Assembly (NCBI GenBank): GCA_001599595.1
Contig: BCHH01000001.1
Span: forward strand, 4,903,818-4,967,817
Length of the DNA stretch: 64,000 bases
DNA from: Beverwykella pulmonaria
Lineage: Eukaryota > Ascomycota > Dothideomycetes > Pleosporales > Melanommataceae
Direction of reading: 5' to 3'
The position numbers were made by a program, and so were the translations under genes. Position 1 is the stretch's first letter; every line of letters begins with the position of its first letter. The notes below the pieces were generated by a model. That model was not told where the DNA came from. It saw only the letters and a program-made list of their open reading frames with translations, and searched no databases. Below, one piece after another: positions 35,624 through 47,239 of the stretch.

Positions 35624-37529
35624 ATGGCAGACTTCATCGTACCGTCGAACATCCGGCCAGAGACAGACGCACAACATCGGATACAGGGGCCTATCCACGC
35701 TCCCCGCCATGTCCGCATCATTTGCATTGGAGCTGGCGCGTCCGGTCTGTTAATGGCATACAAACTGCAGAGACACTTCTCCAATTTCAGCCTCGTCGTA
35801 TACGAGAAGAACTCAGAGGTGTCGGGGACGTGGTTCGAGAACCGATATCCGGGGTACGTTCACGTTCATGGAGGATCGACTCTTCCGAGGAGGTTCGGCT
35901 ATCTCTCTTGGAAACAATGCTAACCTTTACCGTGTGGTAGGTGCGCCTGCGATGTGCCAAGCCACAACTACACATGGAGTTTCGAGCCAAAACTCGACTG
36001 GTCGGCCGTGTACGCTGGATCCAAGGAGATCTTCCAGTACTTCAACGACTTTGCGCGCAAGTACGGCCTACACAAGTATGTCAAGACGCAGCACCAGGTG
36101 TCTGGCGCGTTTTGGAATAAGGAGAAGGGCGGATACGATGTGCACATCAAGGACCTTGCAGGCAACACCACTGTCTCAGACCACTGCGACATCCTCGTCA
36201 ATGCATCGGGCATCCTGAACAACTGGCAGTGGCCTGCCATTCCGGGAATCGACAAGTACAAGGGCGTGCTGCTGCACACGGCGAACTGGGACGACAAGAT
36301 CGATCTCACGGGCCGCCATGTCGGTCTGATTGGCAACGGGTAGGATTACCCCCCGTGCGAGGGACACACATTTGTACTGACCCCGTTATAGCTCTTCCGG
36401 CATTCAAGTCCTTCCCACCATCCAGCCGCATGTCGGCAAAGTTACCACCTTCATCCGCGAGCCCACGTGGGTGTCGCCCGTGCAAGGTCTCGAGCAACAC
36501 GTCTTCAGCGAAAAGGAACGCCTTGACTTCGCGACCAAGCCGAACACACTCGTCAAGTACCGCAAAAATGTCGAACGGGGGCTGAACGGCCAATTCGGCA
36601 TCTTCCTCAAAGGCACAACTACAAACAACGACACCGAAGCATACTTCCGCCAGCAGATGTCCGAGAAGTTGTCCAACCCATATCTTGAGGAGCGCCTGAT
36701 TCCCAACTGGCACGTTGGTTGCCGTCGTTTGACGCCTGGCGTGGGATATCTTGAGGCACTTGGAAAGCCAAATGTCGAGGTTGTCTACGGCGAGATCAAC
36801 GCCATCACTGAGAAGGGCTGTCTCTGCGACAATGGCAAGGAATACCCCATCGACGTCCTGATCTGTGCGACCGGCTTCAATACCTCCTTCAAGCCTCGCT
36901 TCCCTGTTGTAGGCCCCGATGGCACCAACCTCCAAGACGCGTGGAAAGACGAAGCCAGATCGTACCTTGGCATAGCCGCCGCCGAAATCCCCAACTATCT
37001 CATCTTCCTCGGACCCAACTCCCCAATCGGTAACGGACCGGTGCTATCAGCCATTGAGCAACAAGCAGACTACATGCTGAAGATGATCGATCGCTTCCAA
37101 ACGCACAACATCTCCACATTCGCACCCAAGGCCGAAGCTGTCGCAGACTTCATCGCACACAAGGATCAATTTATGGAGAAGACGGTGTGGCATGACCCCT
37201 GCCGCTCATGGTACAAGGGCCGACCCGACGGACCCGTTACCGCGCTCTGGCCCGGCTCCACGCTGCATTACATCGAGGCGATGATGGAGGTGCGTCTAGA
37301 TGACTGGGAAGTCAAGTACAATGGCAACAGGTTTGCGTGGCTGGGTAATGGATACTCGCAGACTGAGCTGGACCCCACGGCTGACTGGGCGTTCTACATT
37401 CGTGAGAAGGATGACGACGAGCCCCTCTCGAGGGGCCGCAAGATGCAGCTCATAAATAAGAGCGGTACCATACAAGCGACTGCTGCAGTCAGCTTTACGG
37501 GAGCGAATGTTGATGCGCCTAAACTATGA
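35624..37529 (+). CDS. Baeyer-Villiger-type flavin monooxygenase
   Basis: Exons: 35624-35853, 35941-36339, 36392-37529; phases agree, 588 aa. The first Rossmann motif is ICIGAGASGLLMAYKL (FAD) with a KNSEVSGTW FAD-proximal block; splicing joins RYPG-CACDVPSHNY, typical of class B flavoproteins. The BVMO fingerprint is present in a variant form, YKGVLLHTANW (usual FxGxxxHxxxW). The second Rossmann motif, GLIGNG-SSGIQ, binds NADPH and is also made by splicing. The ATGF motif appears as CATGFNTSF. Such enzymes insert oxygen next to a ketone to give an ester or lactone. Together with the SDR upstream, a cyclic alcohol to ketone to lactone route is plausible. The real substrate cannot be told. Confidence 0.94.
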
Positions 37530-39062
37530 GTTGCGGGTATTGGGGCGGGTGAGACGGCTATGACGAGTGGTGCTGATGTGACGGGTACGAGTATTCGGAG
37601 GTTGGGAAAGATGAGTCTGCTATGATCTGCAAATGGCTGTTTGGACAGCTTGTTTGGACTCTTGAAAGGAATAATTATTTTCGCTTTTATGGCGGCGAAC
37701 GTTTCCTCTTGGGCATACCGTAGCATTTCCATTATTCGAATGTGATCTTGTACAACTCCTCATGCTCGCTTCCTCATACTCACTTGTGAAGTTAGTGCCA
37801 GGCCACCACCGGCATTTGTTCGGCTTCGAGCCACATCCTGCCAGGATGATGAAGTCAGTGGTACTATCAGCAAAAACCAGCGCTACGGTTCAAATATTCG
37901 AAAAACTTTCCTTCTGCCTTGCGTACTGGTACCTTGGCCTTGTAGCACGACCCTCTACCAAACTTCAAACTCAAGAAATTTCCCAAAAGAATCACCAATT
38001 GGTAGGCACGAACCTCCGACTCCAATTCTAGATATGCTGACGCGATCAGCAAGCTGGTTCTGCCATTTACTACAAACGTTTCACACGACAACGGCAACGA
38101 CAATGGTAACGGCAACGGCAACGGCAGGGGGAAAAAAAGGGTTTTGTAACTGCGGCGAACTATGGTAATGCATGGGCTGATCAATACTCGAGCTAGAAAT
38201 GATGTGGTAAAAGGTGGGGTACTCAGCAGTACTCTATTGGGATGGCGAAGATCATCCGTACCGGTGGGAAGCGTGGGTTGTGGTGTTGCGGGGAGCCGAT
38301 GTACGCGGCTGAGTAGACCGGGCGTTTGGTGATTGGCTGCGCAACGAGGGAACTGGATTCTCGAAGCAACATGTTTCAGAAGCCTAGTGTTTGAAGAACG
38401 AATGCAGCAAAACATTCCTCAGGCACAAAATAAGGATGAATGTTGTACCTGACTGCTGTAAGCATTACTCTGCTATGAGACCTGTGATCTATTAAAAGCT
38501 CCCATGTTTCGAAGCACCGCATTACCAAGAAGCCACAGACGGCGTATCCACCTCTTATCCACACTATCATGGATATAAGCGCACGGCCATATTGCGGAAA
38601 GAATGAAGGTCTGTTGGCAATAGGCAAGCAACGGGTGGAGATCCGTTGTGCAGGCCGGTCAGCCATCGGTCGTCGGCGGTGCCCTGATACGAGCCCTGAG
38701 GCGAAACCGCCAACGTCTTACTCGCGGATACGCACTTTGATGTTTAGGAACAACCATGGAGGCTACCGAGTCGCAAGCTCCACCTCCCGTGCCCAGAGAA
38801 TTTGGAATGATCTGCATACGATTTGGGAGCGGGCGGAAGTTTTTAGAGGTCGAGTGTTTCGGGCATTTCTTTTTTTGGCCGCCAAGAGCGTAAAAGCTCC
38901 GGAGGTGCGGTTGACGGATCGAGGTTAGTGGGCAGTAGTCAGGACAGGAGGGCTAGCTTTGTACTAATGCGTCGGTGGTTCGAGGGTTCATGGAAGAGTC
39001 GGATATGGAAACTATGGTGTAGATGGAGCAGTGCGCTACAAGGTTGTTTCAATCCACCTACG
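37530..39062. other. Intergenic, 1.5 kb
   Basis: Frames have no recognisable domain. It contains the hexanucleotide repeat listed separately. Confidence 0.5.
38085..38126. repeat. Hexanucleotide repeat, 7 copies of ACGGCA-like unit
   Basis: Seven consecutive 6-bp units: ACGACA, ACGGCA, ACGACA, ATGGTA, then three exact ACGGCA. Non-coding, between the monooxygenase and DUF7053-like genes. Confidence 0.85.
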
Positions 39063-39068
39063 TATAAA
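39063..39068 (+). promoter_or_regulatory. TATA box of the DUF7053-like gene
   Basis: TATAAA 153 bp upstream of the ATG at 39216, in a leader rich in C/A/T. Confidence 0.5.
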
Positions 39069-39215
39069 GCCTCAGCTCTCTGGCAAAAGGAATTCATCAT
39101 CACAATTCCAAATTTCGTCTCCCGTCTTGAAGCATATACAGCAACGGCCTTTACGACTTCCTTACCAACATTTCCTATACCCAACTACCATCCACTACCA
39201 TAACTTTAATTCCTA

Positions 39216-39701
39216 ATGGCCACTACGAGCGTCTCCACACCCATCCCCTCCACCATCGGGGTCTCCCATGTCATTGCCGCCCTTCACAACCATGACCTCA
39301 TGATTAGGACGCTGTGCCCGGCGCTCCTTTCATACACCTTTCAGTCCGGCAACCCGAACACGCAGGCGACGTACTCGGTGACGGATAAGAAGCCCGTTGG
39401 ACAGGTCGGTCCACCCGTCAATACCACTTCCGCATAGGAACATTTGACATTAACATGCCCGCAGACGACCTACAAACTTATCCTGACCAACGTCCCCGAC
39501 GGTGTCGACTCCCTCGTCAATGCTAAGCCGCCTGTCGGCATCCTCACCATTGCTGGCAAGTGGCGTGTCAAGGACAGAATGCTGGTCGAAGACGTGGAAA
39601 TCGATGGCAACTTCATGATGAAGAAGATGGCCAAGGGCAACGTCGAGAAGACACACCCTCAGCAGCACTCATTGCTGCTCGAGCAGGCGACGAGAGCCTA
39701 G
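39216..39701 (+). CDS. DUF7053-like small fungal protein
   Basis: Exons: 39216-39404 and 39465-39701, 60-nt intron; 141 aa. The N-terminus (TPIPSTIGVSHVIAALHNHD) and central YKLILTNVPDGVDSLVNAKP look like the fungal DUF7053 family, a START/polyketide-cyclase-like fold of unknown function. The C-terminus GNFMMKKMAKGNVEKTHPQQ is also conserved in my recollection of homologues. It is shorter than many members. No signal peptide or membrane segment, so probably cytosolic. The biochemical role is unknown. Confidence 0.8.
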
Positions 39702-40322
39702 AGAGACTATTTGGGGAATATATATATTCAGGCGTTGGGATGCATGGGTTTGGGTAATGGGATTGTATTGGAGTTAGGGTTGGAATCATATCGACTGGAA
39801 CACCCGAGAGTGTTCCTGATGTACAAAGTATGATGCATATCGTTGGGTGCTATGCTTTTAGCAACGCAACACGTGGGAAAGGGAGAACTGAACAATGTGG
39901 GAAACAAATATGGGCCGGCTGTGGCATGGGCTTGCACACGATGACGGTAGTTGAAGAGCTGAAGAACGCGGACTGGAGATGCCGCAATCTGGCGATTAGA
40001 TAGGATGACAACACAACCAGAATATTTTCAGCCTGACTCACCTTCTCGCATCCCATCTCACAACACACACAAGACTTTGTTCGCACTTGCAACATCTTCA
40101 AGCTCACCTTGGCGCGCAACTTCCTTAGCGGCACACAAGATCGACAGCCCGTGTCGCCCATTCTAGCCACGCCAAGGGCCGCTTGCCCACAAGTCACGGC
40201 GCCGACTGTCGTCATCAGGCAGCAGGGATAAGCTTAAGAGCAATAGTGATCCTCGAAATAGCCATTTGAAGCACCGGAGCAAAGTCTGTCGCAATTCTCG
40301 GGAGCCTGAGAACTCGCTAGGC
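39702..40322. other. Intergenic
   Basis: 621 bp without a supported gene, holding the 3' flank of the preceding gene and the promoter of the next. Confidence 0.5.
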
Positions 40323-41271
40323 ATGGCTGACGGTTATGAAGAGCTCATTGTAAGCACGCTACAGCCTAGTTCCGCGTAAGCGAAAGCATTTAATAATTGC
40401 GACAGGAGCTCGGTTTTGAGGGAGTGGATAGATTTGCGAAAAAGTTCCACGATCCTTGCCTTGATTTCGTAGAGAAAAAGAGGTCGCACTGGCAAAACAG
40501 GAAAGGAAGTAAGGGAAGCAATCAGCACCAGGATCAGCAACCACCTCAGGCGGGTCCGCCACATAAGGCACGTTCACAGCGAGCGGAAAGCCAGGATAGA
40601 GATTTTTCATCCGAGGACGAGCAGAGGAGTGCCATGTATGCGGCAGATACAGACCGTAGGCGAAGCAGGGACTGGGGAGACGACAGAGGAAGAGACGGCC
40701 GCTATGCGAGAGACCGTGGCTTCAACGACACCCAACCTGGCACAATCGTTACGCGAGAACGCGATGCGATTGCCTACTCGGGAGGATATCAGGTCGCAGT
40801 ATGTCCCTGTTCAGTCCCATTTCAGCGTGTCGCCAGCCTCTGACGAAGATGCACCAGCCCCACGCTCCATCGTCGCCCCAGTTCGCATATGCCCCACGAC
40901 CTTTTGGCCCTCCCTATGGAGACAGGTTCCTGTACGAGAGTCGACGGCCTCTGCCCCCGCGACGACGGTCCTCCTCCTACTCTCCGCCCCACCGCCCCGA
41001 AAGGCACCGCAGCTTCTCCCCGCCCCGCCAGCGCAAGCGCTCCAAGTCGCCCAACCACCACCGCGTCGCCGCTACTCTGGTCGGCGCATTGGCAGGCGGC
41101 GTCATTGGGAGTGCAGCGTCCCGCAAGAGCCATGGATGGACGACGATTGCGGGCGCGGTGGTCGGCGGTCTCGGTGGGAGGGAGTTGGAGAAGGCCTACG
41201 ACCGGAGGAAAGACAGGGAGATGGAGGAGGGGCGGTACGAGCGACGACGGAGGGAGCGCGAGTGGAGTTAG
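40323..41271 (+). CDS. Charged protein with C-terminal glycine-zipper segment
   Basis: Proposed exons: 40323-40349, 40406-40792, 40837-41271; 282 aa. The nine-codon first exon and its 56-nt intron are well supported; the second intron (44 nt, GTCGCA donor) is uncertain, and a GTATGT donor at 40799 is an alternative. The N-terminal third is polar, with a conserved-looking FEGVDRFAKKFHDPCLDFVE. The middle is Arg/Ser/Pro-rich (RRPLPPRRRSSSYSPPHRPE). The C-terminus has a glycine-zipper hairpin (TLVGALAGGVIGSAA, then TTIAGAVVGGLGGRELEKA), like 2TM glycine-zipper proteins, ending in an Arg/Glu-rich helix. Such segments insert in or associate with membranes. No specific function is known to me. Confidence 0.75.
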
Positions 41272-42307
41272 GTACACCGGGCCCACTGGCTGAATGGAGT
41301 AGGGGGGTTAGTGATGCTGGGGTGTTTCTCGAGGATGCGTTGGCGTCTGCTATGTATACGAGGCAATTAGCCCGGTGGCATGGCGGCCGTCGGAGCGGGC
41401 GTTAGCAGACCGGTAGCTGCACGATATCCTCATGAGACGTTTACGAATGACATAATTACATGGCAGCCTCGCTCGCGGGCGGTTTGCGGGTGAGCGCGTG
41501 GTGCCAAGATGCTGTCGACGCGATGTGTGCGTTCTCGCCGGCTGCAGGGCGAGGCAGCGGGCTGCCCCGTGTGTAGCTTCGGCCCATGGTCCCTGGACTC
41601 CCGTCCTTCATATGTATCGGTCGTGCGTGGCCGCAGTACCCGTTTGCTTGTTTCCACGAGGAAATAGCCGCACACTGGGGCATGCGGCGAAACATGCCAT
41701 GATCGCGTGAAAGCGGCAGCACCATTGGGAGAAGGCGGCGCATCTCTGGAGGCCCTGGGGAGTGCTGAAAGTGTGCAGCGTGCTCTGTGGGCACAGTGAG
41801 ACACCGCAGGTCCGCGTCGACCAAAGCTTCTGGAAGGCGTCTCAAACAAGCCCGCGCCTCCAGGGTTAGTAAATGCCCCGCGGATTCCTAGCGATCCTGG
41901 CATGTTCCGCCCGACTGCCACCAGCAATCTCGCAAATAACCATCTCTGCACACGCTCACACTCGCTACGACCATTGCACCACACAGACACAGACACAAAC
42001 TCGCGGTCCTCGCCCTCGCCCCCCGCCCGCTGCCACCCAGTCGCTCGAGCCGTGCATCGTGCCCGCGCAGCCCCCGCCGCATCATCGCGCTCCCAAGTGC
42101 TGACGGGGACGCTGGCTCGAGACACCTGAATAACCCCCGAGCGCGACAACATGCGGGCGCGCTGAACTGCAGACAAGCCAACCTCCAGACTGCTACCGCC
42201 CACTGCCAGCCTGAGCCGTCATCCCACGCTCCGCTGTCGTTGCCCTGCTTCGATCGGTGTGGAGCCGCCCTCCACCGCCCTCCACCGCAGACACCTCACC
42301 GCTCACG
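41272..42307. promoter_or_regulatory. Intergenic and long leader of the CNB/F-box gene
   Basis: 1.0 kb with no gene supported. 41960-42080 is strongly C-rich with CACAGACA repeats and looks like a promoter or 5' leader. A 257-codon minus frame (41430-42203) begins with GTG and has no domain. Confidence 0.45.
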
Positions 42308-45277
42308 ATGCGAAGGTATAGATCCGGGAGCCCCAGCGCCCAGGCCAGGGGCGGAGGAGTAATCGTGCCAGACTCGGTGACCATTATCCGCGCCTACGAA
42401 TCCAACACAAACCGTCCCATCAGACCTTCGCCTCTCACCAACTCTACCATCTCGGGCCTCCCCCTCGACCTGCTGGACAGACTACGCTCGTTCCCACTCT
42501 TTCTGTCTGCGCCCGACTCGTTTCTGGCCGCGATTGGCCACCATCTGAAGCCGCAGCTGTACCAGCCCCATGACTACATCATCACCGAGGGAGACCATGC
42601 AAAGGCCATGTACTGGCTGGTCCGCGGTGCCGTGCGTGTCACGTCGCGAGATGGGGAGAGCACATACGCAGAGCTGAAGCCTGGCGCTTTCTTTGGAGAA
42701 ATCGGCATATTTATGGACATTCCTCGCACCGCTACCATCATTGCCAACATGCGGTCGCTGGTCGTGCGTCTGAACAAAGAAGATCTGAAAAAGGAGCTGC
42801 CCCAGTTCCCAGAAGTCGAGCGAGCCATCAGGGACGAGGCGAACGAGCGACTGTCTATTCTGGAGCGGAAAAAGAAGGAAATCGGAGGTTCTTCTAAACA
42901 GCTGGGGAAGGGCTTCCCGCGAAACAAGCGCACTCGAGACAGGGTAGATGGCGACGTGGAAATGGGGGATTCCGGCATCTTGCGCGAAGGGGACGTCGTG
43001 AATGCATACAAGAAGAGGAAATCTCCGAGCCCAGGCCTAGCCGAAGCCGCGGCACTGAGCGTTTTCGGCAGTGGCAGTGTGAACGTGAGGCTTTTGCTCA
43101 AAGAACTCCCACTGTTTTCGAGCCTGCCCTCCGACATACTCCACTTCATCGGACTCAATGCCCAGCCCTGCTCCTTCCCTCCCTTCACCGACATCATTAA
43201 GCAAGGCACACAAGGGCGTGATGTGTACTTCATCGTAAAGGGCGAGGTCGAGGTCGTAAACACAAAACCATCAGGGGAAAACGGGCACAGTTCCATGTAT
43301 CTGGGGAGGAGAAAATCAATTGCCGCGGGAGAGCACAACTTCCAACAGGTCAAGGCTCGCTTGCGGCCGGGCCAGTATTTTGGCGAAGTGGTGAGCTTGT
43401 CGTTGGCGCCTCGTCGGACGGCTACCGTTCGATCAGTTTCCTCAGTGGAATGCCTCATGATTAGCGGCGATGTTCTCAACGAGTTGTGGGAGAGATGCTC
43501 TCCAGACCTTCGTTTGCAGGTCGAGAAGGTTGCAAAGGAGCGGCTCCAGGCCGCCAAGGATACCGACACCCCCATGTCGGACGCATTTGATAACACGCCA
43601 AAGATTGACGAACTGGCCATCGTCGACATTATCCCACCGCGGACACCCAGGAAGAAGAGCGTTCCCACAGTTACCTTCAGCGAAACTCCGAGCACAATAG
43701 ACAGCCCAATGACTCCGTCCCGAAGAGATGAACGATCAATGACGGCGCCGTACGACCCAGATCCCTTTCTGAACGTTGATCTGGATAACGTCAGATCCCG
43801 ATCTCGGAGAGGTTCTCTAGCGCCTCCTACCGATTCTCCATCCAGCCCCAACGGCGAACACTCAAAATCGCCTTCTCCCGTTGGAACCCCTCTCTCTCCT
43901 TCACCATTGTCGAAACATGCATCTACTCCGCCAGAACCTACGGCCGCTTACAAAAAGCCTAGAATAGTCCGGCGGCCAAGCCGATTTGGGAAGGGAATGT
44001 TTCCTGATCCTATCTTAGTCAACATTTTCCAGCATCTCGATGTGTACGAGCTAATGCAGATGCGACTGATCTCGATGCACTGGCTAAAAGTCATCACTTC
44101 ATCACCAGATATTCTTCACTACCTCGACCTCACTAAATATAACCGCAGGATAACCGACCGTACTCTGGTAGACATTATATGTCCATTCATTGGTCCGAGG
44201 CCTACTTATGTCGACATCAGCAACTGCTTTCACGTGACGGACGAGGGCTTCTCTGCATTAGGGACTACCTGTGGTCCCAGCGTTAAGATCTGGCGCATGA
44301 AGAGCGTATGGGACATCACGGGCCCGGCGGTGTTGGAAATGGTGCAGAAGGCGAAAGGGCTTGAAGAAGTAGACCTGAGCAATTGCCGGAAAGTAGGCGA
44401 CAATCTCCTGGCAAGAGTCATTGGATGGGTTGTTCCGGAGCTCCCTCCTGCCGTGGCAATGGCACAGCAAGCGCAAATGAACGGACGACATCGCTCTTAT
44501 AGTCAGAAAATGGGTGGTGCACAAGGCCAACCTGCTCCTCAACCCCTTCCTCCGGGAACTGTGGTCGGATGCCCAAAGCTCAAACGCTTAACCCTCAGTT
44601 ATTGCAAACACATCACAGATCGTTCTATGGCGCATATCGCGGTGCATGCATCATCGAGAATCGAGCAGATGGATCTTACAAGATGTACAACTATTACGGA
44701 TGTGGGCTTTCAGCATTGGAGCGTGTATCCTTTCCCACGGTTGACGAAACTGTGTCTGGCGGATTGCACGTACTTGACCGACAACGCGATTGTGTATCTC
44801 ACGAATGCGGCGAAGGGGTTGAGGGAGCTGGATTTGGTGAGTACCATTCCGTGATGATGAAGATTGCACTCCAAGTGAATCAATAAAGACTATGAGCTAA
44901 AGTTTCACCCACAGTCATTCTGCTGCGCCCTCAGTGACACCGCAACCGAAGTCCTGGCCCTTGGCCTCCCCTCCCTCACACACCTCAACCTCGCATTCTG
45001 CGGGTCTGCCGTCTCAGACACGTCCCTCCGCTGCATATCCTTGCACCTCCTTGAGCTCAAACAACTTTCCGTCCGCGGCTGCGTGCGTGTCACAGGGACT
45101 GGCGTGGAAGCTGTGGTCGAGGGGTGTCGCGATCTGGAACTATTTGATGTTAGTCAGTGTAAGAATTTGGCGCGGTGGTTGGATGCGGGGGGCGTGGAGG
45201 CGGTAAGGAGTAGAGGACGCGGGGTCAGGTTTGAAGTTGTGGCAGATGGGAAGTGGAGGACTGGAAAGAGAGATTAG
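42308..45277 (+). CDS. Two cyclic-nucleotide-binding domains + F-box + LRR protein
   Basis: Exons: 42308-44836 and 44915-45277, 78-nt intron; 963 aa. The ATG at 42308 was used; the upstream extension starts with GTG. Domains: cNMP-binding 1 at residues about 54-170 (FGEIGIFMDIPRTATI, phosphate-binding cassette with Arg); cNMP-binding 2 at about 268-400 (YFGEVVSLSLAPRRTATV); a Ser/Pro-rich disordered link; F-box at about 562-605 (FPDPILVNIFQHLDVYELMQ); then AMN1-like Cys-containing leucine-rich repeats to the C-terminus (LKRLTLSYCKHITDRS, IEQMDLTRCTTITD). F-box/LRR proteins recruit substrates to SCF ubiquitin ligases through Skp1. The CNB domains suggest that a cyclic nucleotide or related ligand controls recruitment, which is inference; both cassettes keep the key Arg, but their flanks differ from PKA regulatory subunits. 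Confidence 0.93.
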
Positions 45278-45824
45278 GGAGGAAAACATGAAAGAATTGG
45301 ATGTTTCAAACGAATGTTGGAAGACTCATGTCTGCTTGGGTTGAAGCTACGAAAAGTTATGAAGAGCTATGACTGGACATCAATGAGAGGATGTAGAAGG
45401 CGGATTTTTGGGATTGGTGTACAGCTAGAGTCTTTTGCGGTCATTTCAAGGGTGTTTGTTTGGTTGATCAAGATACCAGCCAATTTTTACAGTCATGCTC
45501 ATAGTCATGGGATGTTTCGGATAACGAGCCATGTTGTATATCGAAATATAGATTTCATTCACGTAGACAATTGGTTCGCGTGGGTCCGGCACCTATGGTA
45601 AAGTGCCGTGTCTTTTGTGAATAGACGTCGCCCAACAATTTCTTCCAGCTTCCTCGCGGGCCTCCTCCGTGCGATAACGTTCCCCATGACTAAAATTGTG
45701 GCCGTGCTCGTTTTGATCCGGTTGCGCCAGCCGACCCCTCTTTACGGTGGGCAGCACTCCATGCTATTCTTCGCGTCTATGATTACTCCCGAATTTCAAT
45801 TCCGCATTGCGTTTTTCTTCTTCC
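45278..45824. terminator. Shared 3' flank of the convergent F-box and RRP41 genes
   Basis: 547 bp between two convergent stop codons; no coding signal. Confidence 0.4.
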
Positions 45825-46660
45825 TCAGGTATACTTCTTCCCATACTCCTTCACCGCCCCATCTAAGATCTCCCGAATCCTCTTACACCCTTCAATACCC
45901 ACCGCGAGCATCCCCTCCACCCTCTCCATCCTCACTCTACTTTCCATAAGCAGTACGCTGACCCTTTCGCTCTTCCCCAGCGTAGCGACGGTCAAAAATG
46001 GCAACTCCTGCTCCTCGAGCCCATTCAAGTCCAATAGTGGATCGGAAATATCAGACTCGGAGGATGTGCTAGAGGAGGAGGCGGCGGCAGTACAGGCTAC
46101 TAGGTAGTCCGTCATAGGGATTCCGGCATCGATGAAGGCGAGGGTGGCGGCATTTATGCAGGATGCGAGGAGGGAACCATCTTGGGAGAGAATGTGTAGG
46201 CGTAGAGTTATGGTGCTGTGTGGGTAGAGGTGCGTGAGGAGGAGGGTTGAGTATGCGGTGGAGAGAATATGCTGCATTTCTGATGTGCGTCTAGCGTATC
46301 AGTCAGCTATAGGCCAATACTCAATTGATCATCTAGTAGAGGGACTAGGATTCCGTAAAAAATGGAGACTGCTCACTTATCACCCCTCCTCCTCCTCCTC
46401 TCCACTCCACTGAACCCCGCAAACCCAATCTCCACCTCCACTCTCGCCTCATTGTCCTTTCCCCCTCTTTGCCCTGTCTGCCTTCCCTCTGCTGGCCCCG
46501 TAACTGTGCAGAGCACTTTCGTATTTCCCATTTCAAGGTATGAAGATCCATCCGCCGCGGCTTGGGTCGATATTTGCGCATGGATGCGCCGCAGCTCATT
46601 CCACCGGCGGCCATCGAGGCGGAGGAGCGCGAGCGAGTAGGTCGACGTGTCAAGCGGCAT
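45825..46660 (-). CDS. RRP41: Exosome core subunit Rrp41 (Ski6)
   Basis: Exons (minus): 46660-46377 and 46290-45825; 249 aa, close to yeast (246). The acceptor was chosen to join RRRGDK to RTSEMQ, which keeps the frame. RNase PH fold marks: LRLDGRRWNELRRIHAQ, GSSYLEMGNTKVLCTVTGP, LLTHLYPHSTITLRLHILSQ, DGSLLASCINAATLAFIDAG and PMTDYLVACT. It belongs to the hexameric ring of the RNA exosome in nucleus and cytoplasm; the ring is catalytically inactive in fungi and threads RNA to Rrp44. A Ser-rich insert (SSSSTSSESD) follows VACTAAA. Confidence 0.95.
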
Positions 46661-47239
46661 GGTGGATGGGAATTAGAGCCACAATTTAGAAATTGGAAAG
46701 CTTGGGAAGCTGTGCAGCATGAGGTGCGCTTGCAAGGGTATGGCTTGGCGTGGCCCCACTTCGAGCACGTGCCGACGCGATAGCGCGAACGTCCTTCATG
46801 AGCGGCTTTCAGCAAGGCTTCTACTCTCCACGTCTGTAACGGCCCTCGTTGTTCATCGTTCTCGTATGAACTGCCGTCTGCGCAGAAGGGATGCCGTTGC
46901 GTGTTGTATACCTCTCCCTTCACTGCATCGCCACCCTTTTGCGACGCCCAGGACTTGACGCGAGACCGCCATTTCCGTGCTCCTTCAACCGCACAGTCAT
47001 ATGACAGCACCTATTCATTATTGGCGATCGCATGCATCCCCTACCTGGTGATTCAGAAAACTGGTGCATCGAATAGTATATAACAAGGGGTCTCCCTGAG
47101 CCTCACAGGCTCGATGAGACACAATTCTTTGACCAGCTTCTCAACCGTACCCACTCACCTAGCCTTATTTTGACACAATTTGGATTTGGATTTGGATTTG
47201 ACGCATTTGACACAACCTGGTCTTCTCTACGTCTTCAAG
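46661..47239. promoter_or_regulatory. Divergent region between RRP41 and the Snf2 ATPase gene
   Basis: 579 bp between start codons on opposite strands. A TTTGGATTTGGATTTGGATTTG tandem (47179-47200 region) precedes the ATPase ATG; read as codons it is in frame but begins with TTG, so it is probably leader. Confidence 0.45.

Noticed and set aside
36306..36935. 209-codon minus frame
   Set aside because: Antisense to the Baeyer-Villiger-type monooxygenase.
40629..41405. 258-codon plus frame overlapping the glycine-zipper gene
   Set aside because: Shifted frame; the glycine-zipper frame has the recognisable segment and the stop.
41430..42203. 257-codon minus-strand frame
   Set aside because: Starts with GTG, has no domain, and overlaps C-rich leader sequence.
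42574..43851. 425-codon minus-strand frame
   Set aside because: Antisense to the CNB/F-box gene, whose domains are clear; no domain in the minus frame.
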